DNA of 64,000 nt from CAWCHZ01 sp963795555 (GCA_963795555.1 CAWCHZ010000002.1:62001-126000), one strand, 5' to 3'; counted from the stretch's first letter, positions 31,578 through 40,752 are shown. Notes: generated by a model not told the origin, from the letters alone. Translations and numbers: made by a program.

Positions 31578-32854
31578 GCGGCCGGCGGCTGGCGGGGACG
31601 CTCCCGCCCGGCGACACGCGCACGCTGATGGTCGCGATGTTCTGCGGTGCGATTGGGCGCGGCAGCTACGGCGCGAGCTCGATCGTCTTCTTCACCCGCT
31701 CGGTCGGACTGTCGGCGAGTGACATCGGCCTGGGCCTCTCGCTGGCCGCGCTCGTCGGGCTGCTTGCCAGCATCGCGTTCGGGCACGTGGTCGACGTCTT
31801 CGGCGCCAAGCGCACGACGATCATCGCGGGGCTGGTCGAGGCGGGCTGCTTCTGCCTGGCGATGCTCGTTCACTCCTTCGCGGTGTTCATCCCGGTGATC
31901 GTCGCGTTGGGGACGACGATCCAGGCCGGGAGCGTCGCGAGCGCGGCGCTCGTCGCGGCGCTCTTCGACGATGCCGAGCGGGTGCGCATCCTGGCGCTGC
32001 TGCGCAGCGCCAACAACGTCGCCTACACGATCGGGACATTGGCCGCCGGCGTGGCGCTGTCGGTTGACACGCGGCCGGCGTACATCGGGCTGATCGCCTT
32101 CTGCGCCGGCTGCTCGGCCGTCTCCGCGCTCGCCATCGTGCCGGTCAAGGCGCGCCGATCTGGCGGGTTGGAGCTCGGCGGCCCGCGCTCCGCGCTGCTG
32201 GCGGTCAGGGATCTTCCGTATCTCGGGGTGGCGCTCGTCGCCACCCTGCTCGATCTGTGGGATCTCGCGCTCGGCATCGCCGTGCCGCTCTGGGTGATCA
32301 CGCAGACCACGCTGCCCAAGGGCGTCGCCGCCTGGCTGATCGGCCTCAACACGGTGCTCGTCGTTGTGCTGCAGGTCCGTGTCGCACGCAACGCGACCAG
32401 CATCTCCGCGGCGCGCGCGCTGCAGCGCCGGACCGGCGTGCTGCTGGCAATGGCGTCGCTTGCGTTCGCGCTATCGGGCTCGACGCCGGGCTACTGGGCG
32501 CTGCCCGTGCTCGCCGGCGCGGTGGTGCTGTTGACAGGCGGTGAGCTCTGCGCAGCTTCGGCCGCTTGGCTGCTGCGCTACAGGCTCGCCGATCCCCGTG
32601 CGCAGGGGCGCTATGCCGGCGCCTTCCAGCTGGCGCAGTCGGGCCGCGACATCGTCGCGCCGATCATGCTGACCACCCTGATCGCGGACCTGCACGCGCT
32701 CGGCTGGGTGCTGCTCGCCGGCCTGGCGTTGGCGGTGGGCTGGGTCGCCGGGCCCGCCACGCGCCTGGCCGAGCGCACGCGGCCGGCGGTGGTGGAGGCG
32801 CATGGGCAGCTAGGGGAGAGCCAGGCCAAAGTCGCCGAGGGGGTCGTGCTGTGA
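31574..32854 (+). CDS. MFS transporter, probable product exporter
   Basis: A 426-residue membrane protein from ATG 31574, coupled to the ATP-grasp gene by ATGA. About twelve hydrophobic helices are visible, with the cytoplasmic loop motif GHVVDVFGAKRTTIIAG between helices 2 and 3 (the G-x-x-x-D-x-x-G-x-K/R-x-x signature). Helices 5-6 follow LLRSANNVAYTIGTLAAG. Its place inside the biosynthetic operon suggests export of the product and self-protection. Confidence 0.9.
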   Translation: MSGRRLAGTLPPGDTRTLMVAMFCGAIGRGSYGASSIVFFTRSVGLSASDIGLGLSLAALVGLLASIAFGHVVDVFGAKRTTIIAGLVEAGCFCLAMLVHSFAVFIPVIVALGTTIQAGSVASAALVAALFDDAERVRILALLRSANNVAYTIGTLAAGVALSVDTRPAYIGLIAFCAGCSAVSALAIVPVKARRSGGLELGGPRSALLAVRDLPYLGVALVATLLDLWDLALGIAVPLWVITQTTLPKGVAAWLIGLNTVLVVVLQVRVARNATSISAARALQRRTGVLLAMASLAFALSGSTPGYWALPVLAGAVVLLTGGELCAASAAWLLRYRLADPRAQGRYAGAFQLAQSGRDIVAPIMLTTLIADLHALGWVLLAGLALAVGWVAGPATRLAERTRPAVVEAHGQLGESQAKVAEGVVL

Positions 32855-32870
32855 CCGAGCGAGCGCCGTC

Positions 32871-33173
32871 ATGAGTGCGGAGATCGCCGCGATCGTCGAC
32901 CTGGCCTGGGAGCAGACACTCGGCGTTGCTGCGAGGCCCGATGCCGATTTCTTCGAGCTCGGCGGTCACTCGCTGCTGGCGATGCAGCTGATCGAACGGC
33001 TGCAGGAGCGCCTCGGACTGCGCGTCCCGCTGCGCTTGATCTTCGAGGATCCCTGCCTCGCGCGCTTTGCCGAGCGCGTGAGCGCCTTCGTCGAGCGCGA
33101 GCATGGCGCGCTCGCGCGCGAGCGGAGCGATCTCGAGCACACCAGGATCGAGCGCGAGCAGGCCGATGCCTAG
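32871..33173 (+). CDS. Free-standing peptidyl carrier protein
   Basis: A 100-residue protein with the carrier-domain motif DADFFELGGHSLLAMQLIERL; Ser34 is the phosphopantetheine site. The GGHSLLA form is typical of NRPS carrier domains rather than fatty-acid ACP (DSLD). A charged C-terminal helix follows. Its stop lies 8 bp inside the adenylation gene, so the two are translated together and the adenylation protein most likely loads this carrier. Confidence 0.93.
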   Translation: MSAEIAAIVDLAWEQTLGVAARPDADFFELGGHSLLAMQLIERLQERLGLRVPLRLIFEDPCLARFAERVSAFVEREHGALARERSDLEHTRIEREQADA

Positions 33174-34740
33174 CCCGCTGAGGGATCACGACTCGCTGGT
33201 TGCCGCGTTCCTCGCACAGGCACATGCCACGCCGAGCGCGATCGCCGTCGACGATGGCCGTGCGCGTCTCAGCTACCGCCAGCTCGACGATGCCTCGGCA
33301 CGGATCGCCTCGGCGCTGCGCCGCCACCGGCTCGCGCACGGCAGCCTGGTCGGCGTATCGCTGCAACGCTCGGCGGCGCTGGTCGCCTCGCTGCTTGGCG
33401 TGTTGCGCGCCGGCTGCGCGTATGTGCCACTCGATCCTGCCTACCCGGCTGAGCGCCGCGCGTTGATCGTCCGCGACGCAGCGGTGGCGGTGGTGCTGTC
33501 AGAGCAGGACGACGCAGCGATCGCGGGCCTGCCGACGCTGGCCCCGTCGCAGCTGCTGACGCTCGCTGCCCAGGAGGAGCCGCTGGAGCTCGGGCGCGAG
33601 GATCTGGCCTATGTGATCTACACCTCGGGCTCGACCGGGACCCCCAAGGGCGTCTGCGTCACACACGGCAACGTGCTGGCGCTGCTCGCCGCCACCGATG
33701 AGGTGTTCGAGCTCGATGCGCACGACGTCTGGACGCTGTTTCACTCCTACAGCTTCGACTTCTCCGTCTGGGAGCTGTTTGGGGCGCTGCTGCACGGTGC
33801 GCGCCTGCTCGTGGTCGACGAGGAGACGGCGAGCTCGCCGAGCGCCTTCCTCGAGCTGCTGAGCAGCGCGCGGGTGACCGTCCTCAACCAGGTGCCATCG
33901 GTCTTTCGCTACCTCGTCGAGGCGCGCGCGCGGCGGCCGGAGGCGAGGCTCGCGCTGCGCTACGTGATCTTCGGTGGTGAGGCGATCGATCGGGCGGTGA
34001 TCGAACGCTGGCGAGGGCTCGACGAGGAGGTGGCACCTGCGAGCGGTGACGCAGACGTCGCGTTGGGAGCTGGCGAGCGCGGCAATCGCCCAGCCGAGCT
34101 GGTGAACATGTACGGCATCACCGAGACGACGGTGCACGTCACACACAAGCGCCTCGCGCGCGAGGCGCTGCACGGCGCCGGCCCCACGCCGATCGGACGC
34201 CCGCTCGCACATCTGCGCGTCGAGCTCTGCGACGAGGCGCTCGAACCGGTCAGCACCGGCGAGGTGGGGGAGATCTGCGTGCTCGGCGCTGGCGTCGCGC
34301 GGGGCTACCTGCGTCGCCCCGAGCTCAACGAGCAGCGGTTCGTCTGGCTGCGCGGTGAGCGGGCCTACCGCAGCGGTGATCTCGGCCGCTTGCGCGCGGA
34401 CGGCGAGCTCGAGTACATCGGGCGGGCCGATCAGCAGCTCAAGATCCGCGGCTTTCGCATCGAGCCCGGCGAGATCGAGGTCGTCCTGCGCGCCCTGGCG
34501 CAGATCGACGATGCCGCCGTCGTCGCCCAGACCAGCCCCCAGGGCGAGCCGATGCTGGTCGCGTTCGTGACCGCGGCGCGCGCCGATGAGCCGCCACTGC
34601 CCGCGCGCCTGCGCACGCAGCTCGCGCGGATCCTGCCGCGTCACATGGTTCCGGGTCGTTTCGTCGTGCTCGACGAGCTGCCGCTCGGAGCGTCGGGCAA
34701 GACCGACCGGCGCGAGCTGGCGCGGATGGCGCTGCGCTGA
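33166..34740 (+). CDS. Free-standing NRPS adenylation domain, predicted threonine-specific
   Basis: A 524-residue adenylation enzyme from ATG 33166. Core motifs: A3 YTSGSTGTPKGV (152-163), A4 HSYSFDFSVWELFGAL, A5 NMYGITETTVHVT, A7 YRSGDLGR, A8 GRADQQLKIRGFRIEPGEIE and A10 with Lys512. The ten specificity positions read D198 F199 W202 N241 I268 G270 M315 V323 H324 K512. That is DFWNIGMVHK, the canonical L-threonine code. An Ala/Gly-rich insert of about 20 residues (286-306) precedes A5. There is no attached carrier or condensation domain. It would load threonine onto the carrier encoded immediately upstream or onto the didomain protein. Confidence 0.95.
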   Translation: MPSPLRDHDSLVAAFLAQAHATPSAIAVDDGRARLSYRQLDDASARIASALRRHRLAHGSLVGVSLQRSAALVASLLGVLRAGCAYVPLDPAYPAERRALIVRDAAVAVVLSEQDDAAIAGLPTLAPSQLLTLAAQEEPLELGREDLAYVIYTSGSTGTPKGVCVTHGNVLALLAATDEVFELDAHDVWTLFHSYSFDFSVWELFGALLHGARLLVVDEETASSPSAFLELLSSARVTVLNQVPSVFRYLVEARARRPEARLALRYVIFGGEAIDRAVIERWRGLDEEVAPASGDADVALGAGERGNRPAELVNMYGITETTVHVTHKRLAREALHGAGPTPIGRPLAHLRVELCDEALEPVSTGEVGEICVLGAGVARGYLRRPELNEQRFVWLRGERAYRSGDLGRLRADGELEYIGRADQQLKIRGFRIEPGEIEVVLRALAQIDDAAVVAQTSPQGEPMLVAFVTAARADEPPLPARLRTQLARILPRHMVPGRFVVLDELPLGASGKTDRRELARMALR

Positions 34741-34793
34741 GGCGCCCCGGCGACCGCGGCGGCGAGCCGCCGCTGGCGCTGCGCTGAGGCGCC
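34727..34793. repeat. Duplicated gene end of the adenylation gene
   Basis: TGGCGCTGCGCTGAGGCGCC, which includes the TGA stop at 34738-34740, recurs exactly at 34774-34793, 47 bp later, in the gap before the next gene. Confidence 0.85.
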
Positions 34794-34846
34794 GCGCGGA
34801 CCGACGGGGCCGCCACTGGCGTCAGGCGCCAAATAGACTCCCGCCC

Positions 34847-36325
34847 CTGGCGCAGCCGTCAACAAACTTCGTCCGCGACACGCTCGGCTCAGCGGACCCG
34901 CGCGCGATCGCGTTGATCGAGCTGACGCGCGCTGGCGACCGGCGCGAATGGACGTTCGCCGAGGTCCTCGATCACAGCGAGCGCCTGGCGGGCAGGATCA
35001 CGCAGCTCGGCGTCCGGCGCGGGGACGTGGTGATGACGCTGATCGGCAACCGGCCGGAGTGGGTGCTTGCGCTGCTCGCCTGCTTTCGCGTCGGCGCCGT
35101 CGGGCTGCCGTGCACCGAGCAGCTGCGCGCCAAGGACCTGCGCCTGCGCATCGAGGCGACGCGACCGCGCTTGGCGATCGTCGACGAGCGCGATCGGGCC
35201 GAGCTGGAGGCCGCGCTGCAGGGCTGGTCGGACACCGCGGTGCTCGCCTTCCCCGACGACGATCTGTTCGCCGCGCCGCTGGGAACGCCGTGCGCCGATC
35301 TGGCGGCGACCGATCCATGCCTGATCACCTTCACCAGCGGCACCGCCGGCGAGCCCAAGCCGGTCCTGCACGGCCAGCGCTATCTCGCCGGCCAGCAGCT
35401 GCAGGCAACCCATTGGCTCGCGCCGGCCCCCGGCGACGTCGTCTGGTGCACGGCGGCGTCGGGCTGGTCCAAGAGCGCGCGCAACGTCTTCATCGCGCCC
35501 TGGTTGCGTGGCGCCACGGCGCTGCTGCACGACGCGCGCTTCGATGCCAACGAGCGCCTGGACGTGATCGAGCGCGAGCGGGTCAACGTGCTCTGCATGG
35601 CGCCGACCGAGTACCGCACGATCGCCAAGCGCTGCGAGCTGCGAGCGCTGCCCTCGCTGCAGGGGCTGGTCGCCGCCGGTGAGGCGCTCAACCCCGAGGT
35701 GCTGGAGTCCTGGAAGCAGGCGACGGGGCTCGACATCCGCGACGGCTACGGCCAGACCGAGACCGGCCAGCTGACCGCCAACCCGGCGGATCGTCCGGCG
35801 CGTCCGGGCTCGATGGGCCTGCCGCTGCCGGGCGTGCGGCTGTGGGTCGACGACGGCGAGCTCGTGGCCGACCCAGCGACGATCCCGACGTTCTTCCTCG
35901 GCTACGGCGATCGACCGGAACCGCTGGATCGCGTGTGGCGGACCGGCGATCGCGTCCACATCGACGATGACGGCTACCTCCACTTCGAGGGACGCACCGA
36001 TGACGTGATCATCTCCTCGGGCTACCGGATCGGGCCCTTCGAGGTGGAGAGCGCGCTGGTCTCCCATGGCGCGGTGGCGGAGGCCGCCGTCGTCGCTCAT
36101 CCAGACGAGGAGCGCGGCAGCGTGGTGCGCGCCTTCGTCGTGCTGCGCGACCCCGCCGGCGCCTCGCCGTCGTTGGCCCGCGAGCTGCAGGACCACGTCA
36201 AGCGCACGACCGCCCCCTACAAGTATCCGCGCATCGTCGACTTCATCGCCGAGCTGCCCAAGACCAGCAGCGGCAAGATCCGCCGCGCACTGCTGCGCCA
36301 GGCCAGCGATGGCCACGCCGGCTAG
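34847..36325 (+). CDS. Acyl-CoA synthetase (AMP-forming, medium-chain type)
   Basis: A protein of about 492 residues. Motifs: ITFTSGTAGEPKPVLHG, a short P-loop variant of the AMP-binding signature, YGQTETGQLTANP, VWRTGDRVHIDDDGYLHFEGRTDD, and PKTSSGKIRRALLR with the catalytic Lys. It resembles acetyl/medium-chain acyl-CoA synthetases, not an NRPS adenylation domain. Homology starts at FVRDTLGSADP, but no ATG, GTG or TTG lies in frame just before it. The position given is an in-frame CTG; the next ATG in frame (34586) lies inside the adenylation gene. It may belong to the natural-product operon (106 bp behind it) or to the convergent acyl-CoA degradation genes. Confidence 0.82.
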   Translation: MAQPSTNFVRDTLGSADPRAIALIELTRAGDRREWTFAEVLDHSERLAGRITQLGVRRGDVVMTLIGNRPEWVLALLACFRVGAVGLPCTEQLRAKDLRLRIEATRPRLAIVDERDRAELEAALQGWSDTAVLAFPDDDLFAAPLGTPCADLAATDPCLITFTSGTAGEPKPVLHGQRYLAGQQLQATHWLAPAPGDVVWCTAASGWSKSARNVFIAPWLRGATALLHDARFDANERLDVIERERVNVLCMAPTEYRTIAKRCELRALPSLQGLVAAGEALNPEVLESWKQATGLDIRDGYGQTETGQLTANPADRPARPGSMGLPLPGVRLWVDDGELVADPATIPTFFLGYGDRPEPLDRVWRTGDRVHIDDDGYLHFEGRTDDVIISSGYRIGPFEVESALVSHGAVAEAAVVAHPDEERGSVVRAFVVLRDPAGASPSLARELQDHVKRTTAPYKYPRIVDFIAELPKTSSGKIRRALLRQASDGHAG

Positions 36326-36329
36326 CGCG

Positions 36330-36426
36330 GCGCCCCACATCTGCGCCAGCCTGAGCGTGACGGCGCGCGCGGGCGCCCCAGATCCGCGCCAGCCTGTAGC
36401 GGGCGCCTCACATTCGAAACAGCCCG
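36330..36426. repeat. Degenerate copies of the carboxylase gene end
   Basis: The 24-bp end of the carboxylase beta gene (36403-36426, including its stop at 36408) has two imperfect copies downstream, at 36330-36353 and 36373-36396, of the form GCGCCCCA(C/G)ATC(T/C)GCGCC plus AGCCTG. They fill the gap between convergent genes. Confidence 0.65.
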
Positions 36427-37925
36427 TAACGCAGCGGCGCGAGCGGGCGTTGTGCGCAGGCCTGGAGCGCCAGCGCGAGCACATCGCGCGTGTCGCGGGG
36501 GTCGATCACGCCGTCGTCCCAGAGGCGAGCCGTGGCGTAGAACGGGCTGCCCTGGCGCTCGTACTGCTCGCTCAGGCGCGCGCCGACGTCGGGCTGGCCG
36601 ACCTGCGCCATCACCGCCGCCGCCTGCTGGCCGCCCATCACGCTGATCCGCGCGTTGGGCCACATGAACAAAAAGCGCGGCGAGAACGCACGGCCCGCCA
36701 TCCCGTAGTTGCCGGCGCCGAACGAGCCGCCGACCACCACCGTCAGCTTCGGCACACGCGCGCAGGAGACAGCCGTCACGAGCTTGGCGCCGTCCTTGGC
36801 GATCCCGCGTGCCTCGTAGTCGCGCCCCACCATGAACCCGGCGATGTTCTGGAAGAAGACCAACGGGATGCCGCGCCGGTCGCAGAGCTCGATGAAGTGG
36901 GTCGCCTTCAGCGCGCTCTCGCTGAAGAGGATCCCGTTGTTGGCGATCACGCCAACCGGGTGGCCGTCGAGATGGGCAAAGGCGCAGACGATCGTCGTGC
37001 CATAGAGCTCCTTGAACTCCTCGAGCTGCGAGTCGTCGACGATCACGCGCAGCGCCGCGCGCACGTCGTAGGAGACGCGCGGGTCGACGGGGACGACGTC
37101 GAGCAGCTCATCGGCGGGGTGGGCTGGCGGTCGCGACGCCGCGCGCTGCCAGGAGCCTGCGGACGCCGCCGGCAATGTCGCGACGATCGAGCGCACGATC
37201 TCCAGCGCGTGCTCGTCGTCGGTGGCGAGGTGATCGGCGACACCCGAGACCCGCGTGTGGACATCGCCTCCACCAAGCTCCTCGGCGCTGACCTCCTCGC
37301 CCGTGGCCGCCTGCACCAGCGGGGGGCCGCCGAGGAAGATCGTCCCCTGCCCGCGCACGATCACCGTCTGGTCGCTCATCGCCGGCACATAGGCCCCGCC
37401 GGCCGTGCAGGAGCCGAGCACCGCGGCGATCTGCGCGATGCCCCGCGCCGACATCGTCGCCTGGTTGAAGAAGATCCGTCCGAAGTGGTCGCGATCGGGG
37501 AAGACCTCATCCTGTAGCGGCAGGAAGGCGCCACCGGAGTCGACCAGGTAGATGCACGGCAGCTCGTTGTCCTGGGCGATCTCCTGGGCGCGCAGGTGCT
37601 TCTTGACCGTGATCGGGAAGTAGCTGCCGCCCTTGACGGTGGCGTCGTTGGCCACGACCACGCATTGGCGCCCGGCGACGGTCGCGACACCGGTCACGAT
37701 GCCCGCCGCCGGGGCGGCATCGTCGTAGAGACCCTCAGCCGCCAGCGCCGAGAGCTCCAGGAACGGCGCGCCGGGATCGGCCAGGCGCTCGATGCGCTCG
37801 CGCGCGAGCAGCTTGCCGCGCACACGATGGCGCTGCGTGGCGGCGGGGCCGCCACCGCCGCGCGCGCGCTCCAGGCGCTGCTCGAGCTCGGCGATCAGCG
37901 CTAGATGCTGCTCGCGATCGCTCAC
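36408..37925 (-). CDS. Methylcrotonyl/propionyl-CoA carboxylase, carboxyltransferase (beta) subunit
   Basis: A 505-residue protein. It shows HRVRGKLLARERIERLADPGAPFLELSALAAEGLYDD, the VVVANDATVKGGSYFPITVKKHLRAQEIA block, YLVDSGGAFLPLQDEVFPDRDHFGRIF and NQATMSARGIAQIAAVLGSCTAGGAYVPAMSD, and later GFMVGRDYEARGIAKDGAKLV. This set, especially KKHLRAQEIA...ADSGGAFLPxQ, marks the methylcrotonyl-CoA carboxylase beta branch. It is the last gene of a four-gene operon with the biotin carboxylase subunit, to which it is coupled by an ATGA overlap, HMG-CoA lyase and an acyl-CoA dehydrogenase. This is the leucine degradation arrangement. Confidence 0.93.
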   Translation of the reverse strand: MSDREQHLALIAELEQRLERARGGGGPAATQRHRVRGKLLARERIERLADPGAPFLELSALAAEGLYDDAAPAAGIVTGVATVAGRQCVVVANDATVKGGSYFPITVKKHLRAQEIAQDNELPCIYLVDSGGAFLPLQDEVFPDRDHFGRIFFNQATMSARGIAQIAAVLGSCTAGGAYVPAMSDQTVIVRGQGTIFLGGPPLVQAATGEEVSAEELGGGDVHTRVSGVADHLATDDEHALEIVRSIVATLPAASAGSWQRAASRPPAHPADELLDVVPVDPRVSYDVRAALRVIVDDSQLEEFKELYGTTIVCAFAHLDGHPVGVIANNGILFSESALKATHFIELCDRRGIPLVFFQNIAGFMVGRDYEARGIAKDGAKLVTAVSCARVPKLTVVVGGSFGAGNYGMAGRAFSPRFLFMWPNARISVMGGQQAAAVMAQVGQPDVGARLSEQYERQGSPFYATARLWDDGVIDPRDTRDVLALALQACAQRPLAPLRYGLFRM

Positions 37926-39850
37926 GCTGACGGCTCCCGCGCCGGCGCGAGCGAGACCAGCTCCTGTCCGCGCTCGACCCGGTCGCCCGGGCGCAGGCCG
38001 AGTCGCTCGACCACCCCATCGTGCGGGGCGCTGATCGTCAGCTCCATCTTCATCGACTCCAAAACGACGAGCGCATCACCGGCCTGCACGCGATCGCCGC
38101 TGGATACGTTCACGATCAGCACCTTGCCGGGCAGCGGCGCGCTCAGCGCGTTGGTCGCGTCATCGAGCAGCGCGCCCTGCCGGCGCTCGCCCTCGGCATG
38201 CAGTACGTCGCCGTCGCGCCCGACCCAGATCCCCGCGCGCTCGACGGCGACCGCATAGCGACGCGAGAGCCCATCGAGTTCGACGCGCAGATCCGCGCCA
38301 TCGCAGCCCGCGCCGTCGCAGCGCCAGGCGTGCGCGCTCCAGGTCCGCTCGCCGAGTCGCAGCACGCCCCCGTCCACGATCGCCTCGCCGTGGCCGGCGA
38401 AGCGTCGCCGCCACGGACCGGGCGCCACTGTCAGTCCCTCGGTGTCCGCCAGCCAGGCCGCCAGCGCGGCCGCGGCGATCAGGTCATCGGGCGGGGGTGG
38501 CGTGAGTCCCTGGAGCTCGCGCTCCAGCAGGTCGGTGTCGAGCGCTCCCGCGCGGACGCGCTCGTCGCCCAGCGCGGCGCGCAGCAACGGCACGTTGGTG
38601 ATCACGCCCAGCGCAACGAGATCGCGCAGGGCGCGGTCGAGGCGGGCGATCGCGCTCGCGCGATCGCCCGCATAGGCGACCACCTTCGCCAGCAACGCCT
38701 CGTAGTCGGTCGTCACGACGCTGCCCCGCCGGACGCCGCTGTCGACGCGGACGCCAGGCCCGGCTGGCGTGCGCCAGTCCAGCAACCTCCCGCTGGAGGG
38801 CATGAGCCCCGCGCGCGGGTCCTCGGCGTAGACGCGCACCTCGATCGCGTGGCCGCATGGCGCGAGCGCGTGCTGATCGAGCGCGATCGGCTCACCGCCC
38901 GCGATGCGCAGCTGCAGCTCGACCAGATCGATCCCGTACGTCAGCTCGGTCACCGCGTGCTCCACCTGCAGCCGCGTGTTCATCTCCAGGAAGAAGAAGG
39001 CGTCGTCGCCCGCCAGCAGCAGCTCGACGGTCCCGGCGCCGACATAGCCGCAGGCGCGCGCCAGCGCGATTGCGGCGGCGCCCACCCGCGCGCGCAGCCG
39101 CTCGTCGACCGCCACGGAGGGAGCCTCCTCGATCACCTTCTGCTGGCGTCGCTGGAGCGAGCATTCGCGCTCGCCCAGGTGCACGCAGTTGCCGTGCGCG
39201 TCGGCGAGCACCTGGACCTCGATGTGGCGCGGTCGCTCGAGCAGGCGCTCCGCCAGCAGGCGATCGTCGCCAAACGCCGCGTGGCCCTCGCGGCGCGCGG
39301 CCTCCAGCGCCGCCGGGATCTCAGCTGGCGCGCGCACGACCCGCATGCCCTTGCCGCCGCCGCCGGCGAGGGCCTTGATGACCAGCGGCAGGCCATGCTC
39401 GGCGGCGAACGCCTCGACGTCGACGACCGCCAGCGGGTCGCCCGCGATCCAGGGCAGCGTCGGCACGCCGCTGCGCTGGGCGAGGCGCTTGGCCTGCGCC
39501 TTGTCGCCCATCAGGGCGATCGCATCGGGAGGCGGGCCAACCCATGTCAGCCCCGCCTGCTGAGCCGCCCGCGCGAAGGCGGCGCTCTCGGCCAGGAAGC
39601 CATAGCCGGGATGCACGGCGCGGGCACCGACGCGGACGGCCGCCGCCAGCAGCGCGTCGATGTTCAGATAGGAGTCGCGTGCCGGGGCCGGCCCGATCCG
39701 CACGGCGAGATCGCAGGCATCGAGGTGCGCCGACCGCGCGTCGGCGTCGGAGAAGACGGCGATCGTGGTGAGCCCGAGCCGCCGCGCCGTGGCGGCGATG
39801 CGCAGCGCGATCTCACCGCGGTTGGCGATCAGCAGGGGACCCTCGAGCAT
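37922..39850 (-). CDS. Methylcrotonyl-CoA carboxylase biotin carboxylase/carrier (alpha) subunit
   Basis: A 642-residue protein from ATG 39850 (MLEGPLLIANRGEIALRI). The biotin carboxylase part has HPGYGFLAESAAFA, the glycine-rich ATP loop KALAGGGGKGMRVVR, and FFFLEMNTRLQVEHAVTEL. The C-terminal biotinyl domain has the biotin lysine in VVLESMKMELTIS. Together these make the alpha subunit that carboxylates biotin for the beta subunit. Its start overlaps the HMG-CoA lyase stop by one base (TGATG), so translation is coupled. Biotin demand fits the presence of bioA 4 kb away. Confidence 0.95.
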   Translation of the reverse strand: MLEGPLLIANRGEIALRIAATARRLGLTTIAVFSDADARSAHLDACDLAVRIGPAPARDSYLNIDALLAAAVRVGARAVHPGYGFLAESAAFARAAQQAGLTWVGPPPDAIALMGDKAQAKRLAQRSGVPTLPWIAGDPLAVVDVEAFAAEHGLPLVIKALAGGGGKGMRVVRAPAEIPAALEAARREGHAAFGDDRLLAERLLERPRHIEVQVLADAHGNCVHLGERECSLQRRQQKVIEEAPSVAVDERLRARVGAAAIALARACGYVGAGTVELLLAGDDAFFFLEMNTRLQVEHAVTELTYGIDLVELQLRIAGGEPIALDQHALAPCGHAIEVRVYAEDPRAGLMPSSGRLLDWRTPAGPGVRVDSGVRRGSVVTTDYEALLAKVVAYAGDRASAIARLDRALRDLVALGVITNVPLLRAALGDERVRAGALDTDLLERELQGLTPPPPDDLIAAAALAAWLADTEGLTVAPGPWRRRFAGHGEAIVDGGVLRLGERTWSAHAWRCDGAGCDGADLRVELDGLSRRYAVAVERAGIWVGRDGDVLHAEGERRQGALLDDATNALSAPLPGKVLIVNVSSGDRVQAGDALVVLESMKMELTISAPHDGVVERLGLRPGDRVERGQELVSLAPAREPSA

Positions 39851-40752
39851 CAGCGGCTCCCCGTCCAGTCGATCGGCCCGGCGGTCAGCGTGTGGCTGCC
39901 CAGCGGCCGTCCCAGCAGCGCGCGGACCGCACGCGCGCATTCGAGCAGCGCGGGCAGATCGACCGCCGTGGTGATTCCCATCTCGTGCAGCATCGAGACA
40001 AGGTCCTCGGTCGCGACGTTGCCGGTCGCCCCGGGCGGCACCGGACAGCCACCGAGCTCACCGAAGCTCGCCTCAAAGCTCGCCACGCCGGCCTGCAGGG
40101 CCGCCAGCACGTTGGCGAGCGCCTGTCCGCGGGTGTTGTGGAAGTGGGCCGTCAGCTCGACATCGCCCAGCTCGCCACGCGCCCGCTCGAACAACCGCCG
40201 GACCTGCAACGGGTTGGCCATCCCCGTTGTGTCGGCGAAGGCGATCTCGGCGGCCCCGAAGTCGCGCAGCGCTGCCGCGATCGCGAGCACCCGCTCCGCT
40301 GGCACATGGCCCTCGTAGGGGCAGCCGAAGCTCGTCGAGATCACGCCCTCGCAGCGCAGCCCGACGGCGCGCGCTCGCTCGATCACGCGCTCGAGCGCGG
40401 CCAGCGAGTCCGCGATCGAGCGGTTGACGTTGCGGCGGTTGTGGGTCTCGCTCGCCGAGAGAAAGCAGTTGATCTCGCTGAAGCGCTCGCGCAGCTCGAG
40501 CGCGTCCTCGAGTCCCCGCTCGTTGGGGATCAGCACGCTGACGGCCACCTGCTCGGGGACGTCGATCGCGGCGAGCACCGCGCGCGCGTCGGCCAGCTGC
40601 GGGATCACATCGGCGCGCACGAAGCTCGTCACCTCCAGGCGCGTCAGGCCGCTGCGGGCGAGCAGCTCGATCAGCCGCACCTTGTCGGTGGTGGCAATCA
40701 CCTCCGGCTCGTTCTGGAAGCCGTCGCGCGGGCCCACCTCGCGGATGCGCAC
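39850..40752 (-). CDS. Hydroxymethylglutaryl-CoA lyase
   Basis: A 300-residue protein from GTG 40752 (RIREVGPRDGFQNEPEVI). The DRE-TIM signature appears as EVGPRDGFQNE with the catalytic Asp. LTRLEVTSFV, CFLSASETHNRRNVNRS and ISTSFGCPYEGHV follow, and the metal ligands are in AHFHNTRGQALANV. The active loop with the essential Cys is GELGGCPVPPGATGNVATEDLV. It cleaves HMG-CoA to acetoacetate and acetyl-CoA, the final leucine-degradation step. The frame is open upstream into the next gene; the GTG was chosen because homology begins there. Confidence 0.93.
   Translation of the reverse strand: MRIREVGPRDGFQNEPEVIATTDKVRLIELLARSGLTRLEVTSFVRADVIPQLADARAVLAAIDVPEQVAVSVLIPNERGLEDALELRERFSEINCFLSASETHNRRNVNRSIADSLAALERVIERARAVGLRCEGVISTSFGCPYEGHVPAERVLAIAAALRDFGAAEIAFADTTGMANPLQVRRLFERARGELGDVELTAHFHNTRGQALANVLAALQAGVASFEASFGELGGCPVPPGATGNVATEDLVSMLHEMGITTAVDLPALLECARAVRALLGRPLGSHTLTAGPIDWTGSR

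Noticed and set aside
34847..36325. A second NRPS adenylation domain
   Set aside because: Core motifs and overall sequence match acyl-CoA synthetases, and no amino-acid specificity pocket of the NRPS type could be read.
38021..40318. A 765-residue open frame on the plus strand over the carboxylase genes
   Set aside because: It mirrors the minus-strand carboxylase and lyase genes, which carry all expected motifs; long antisense frames are common in such GC-rich DNA.
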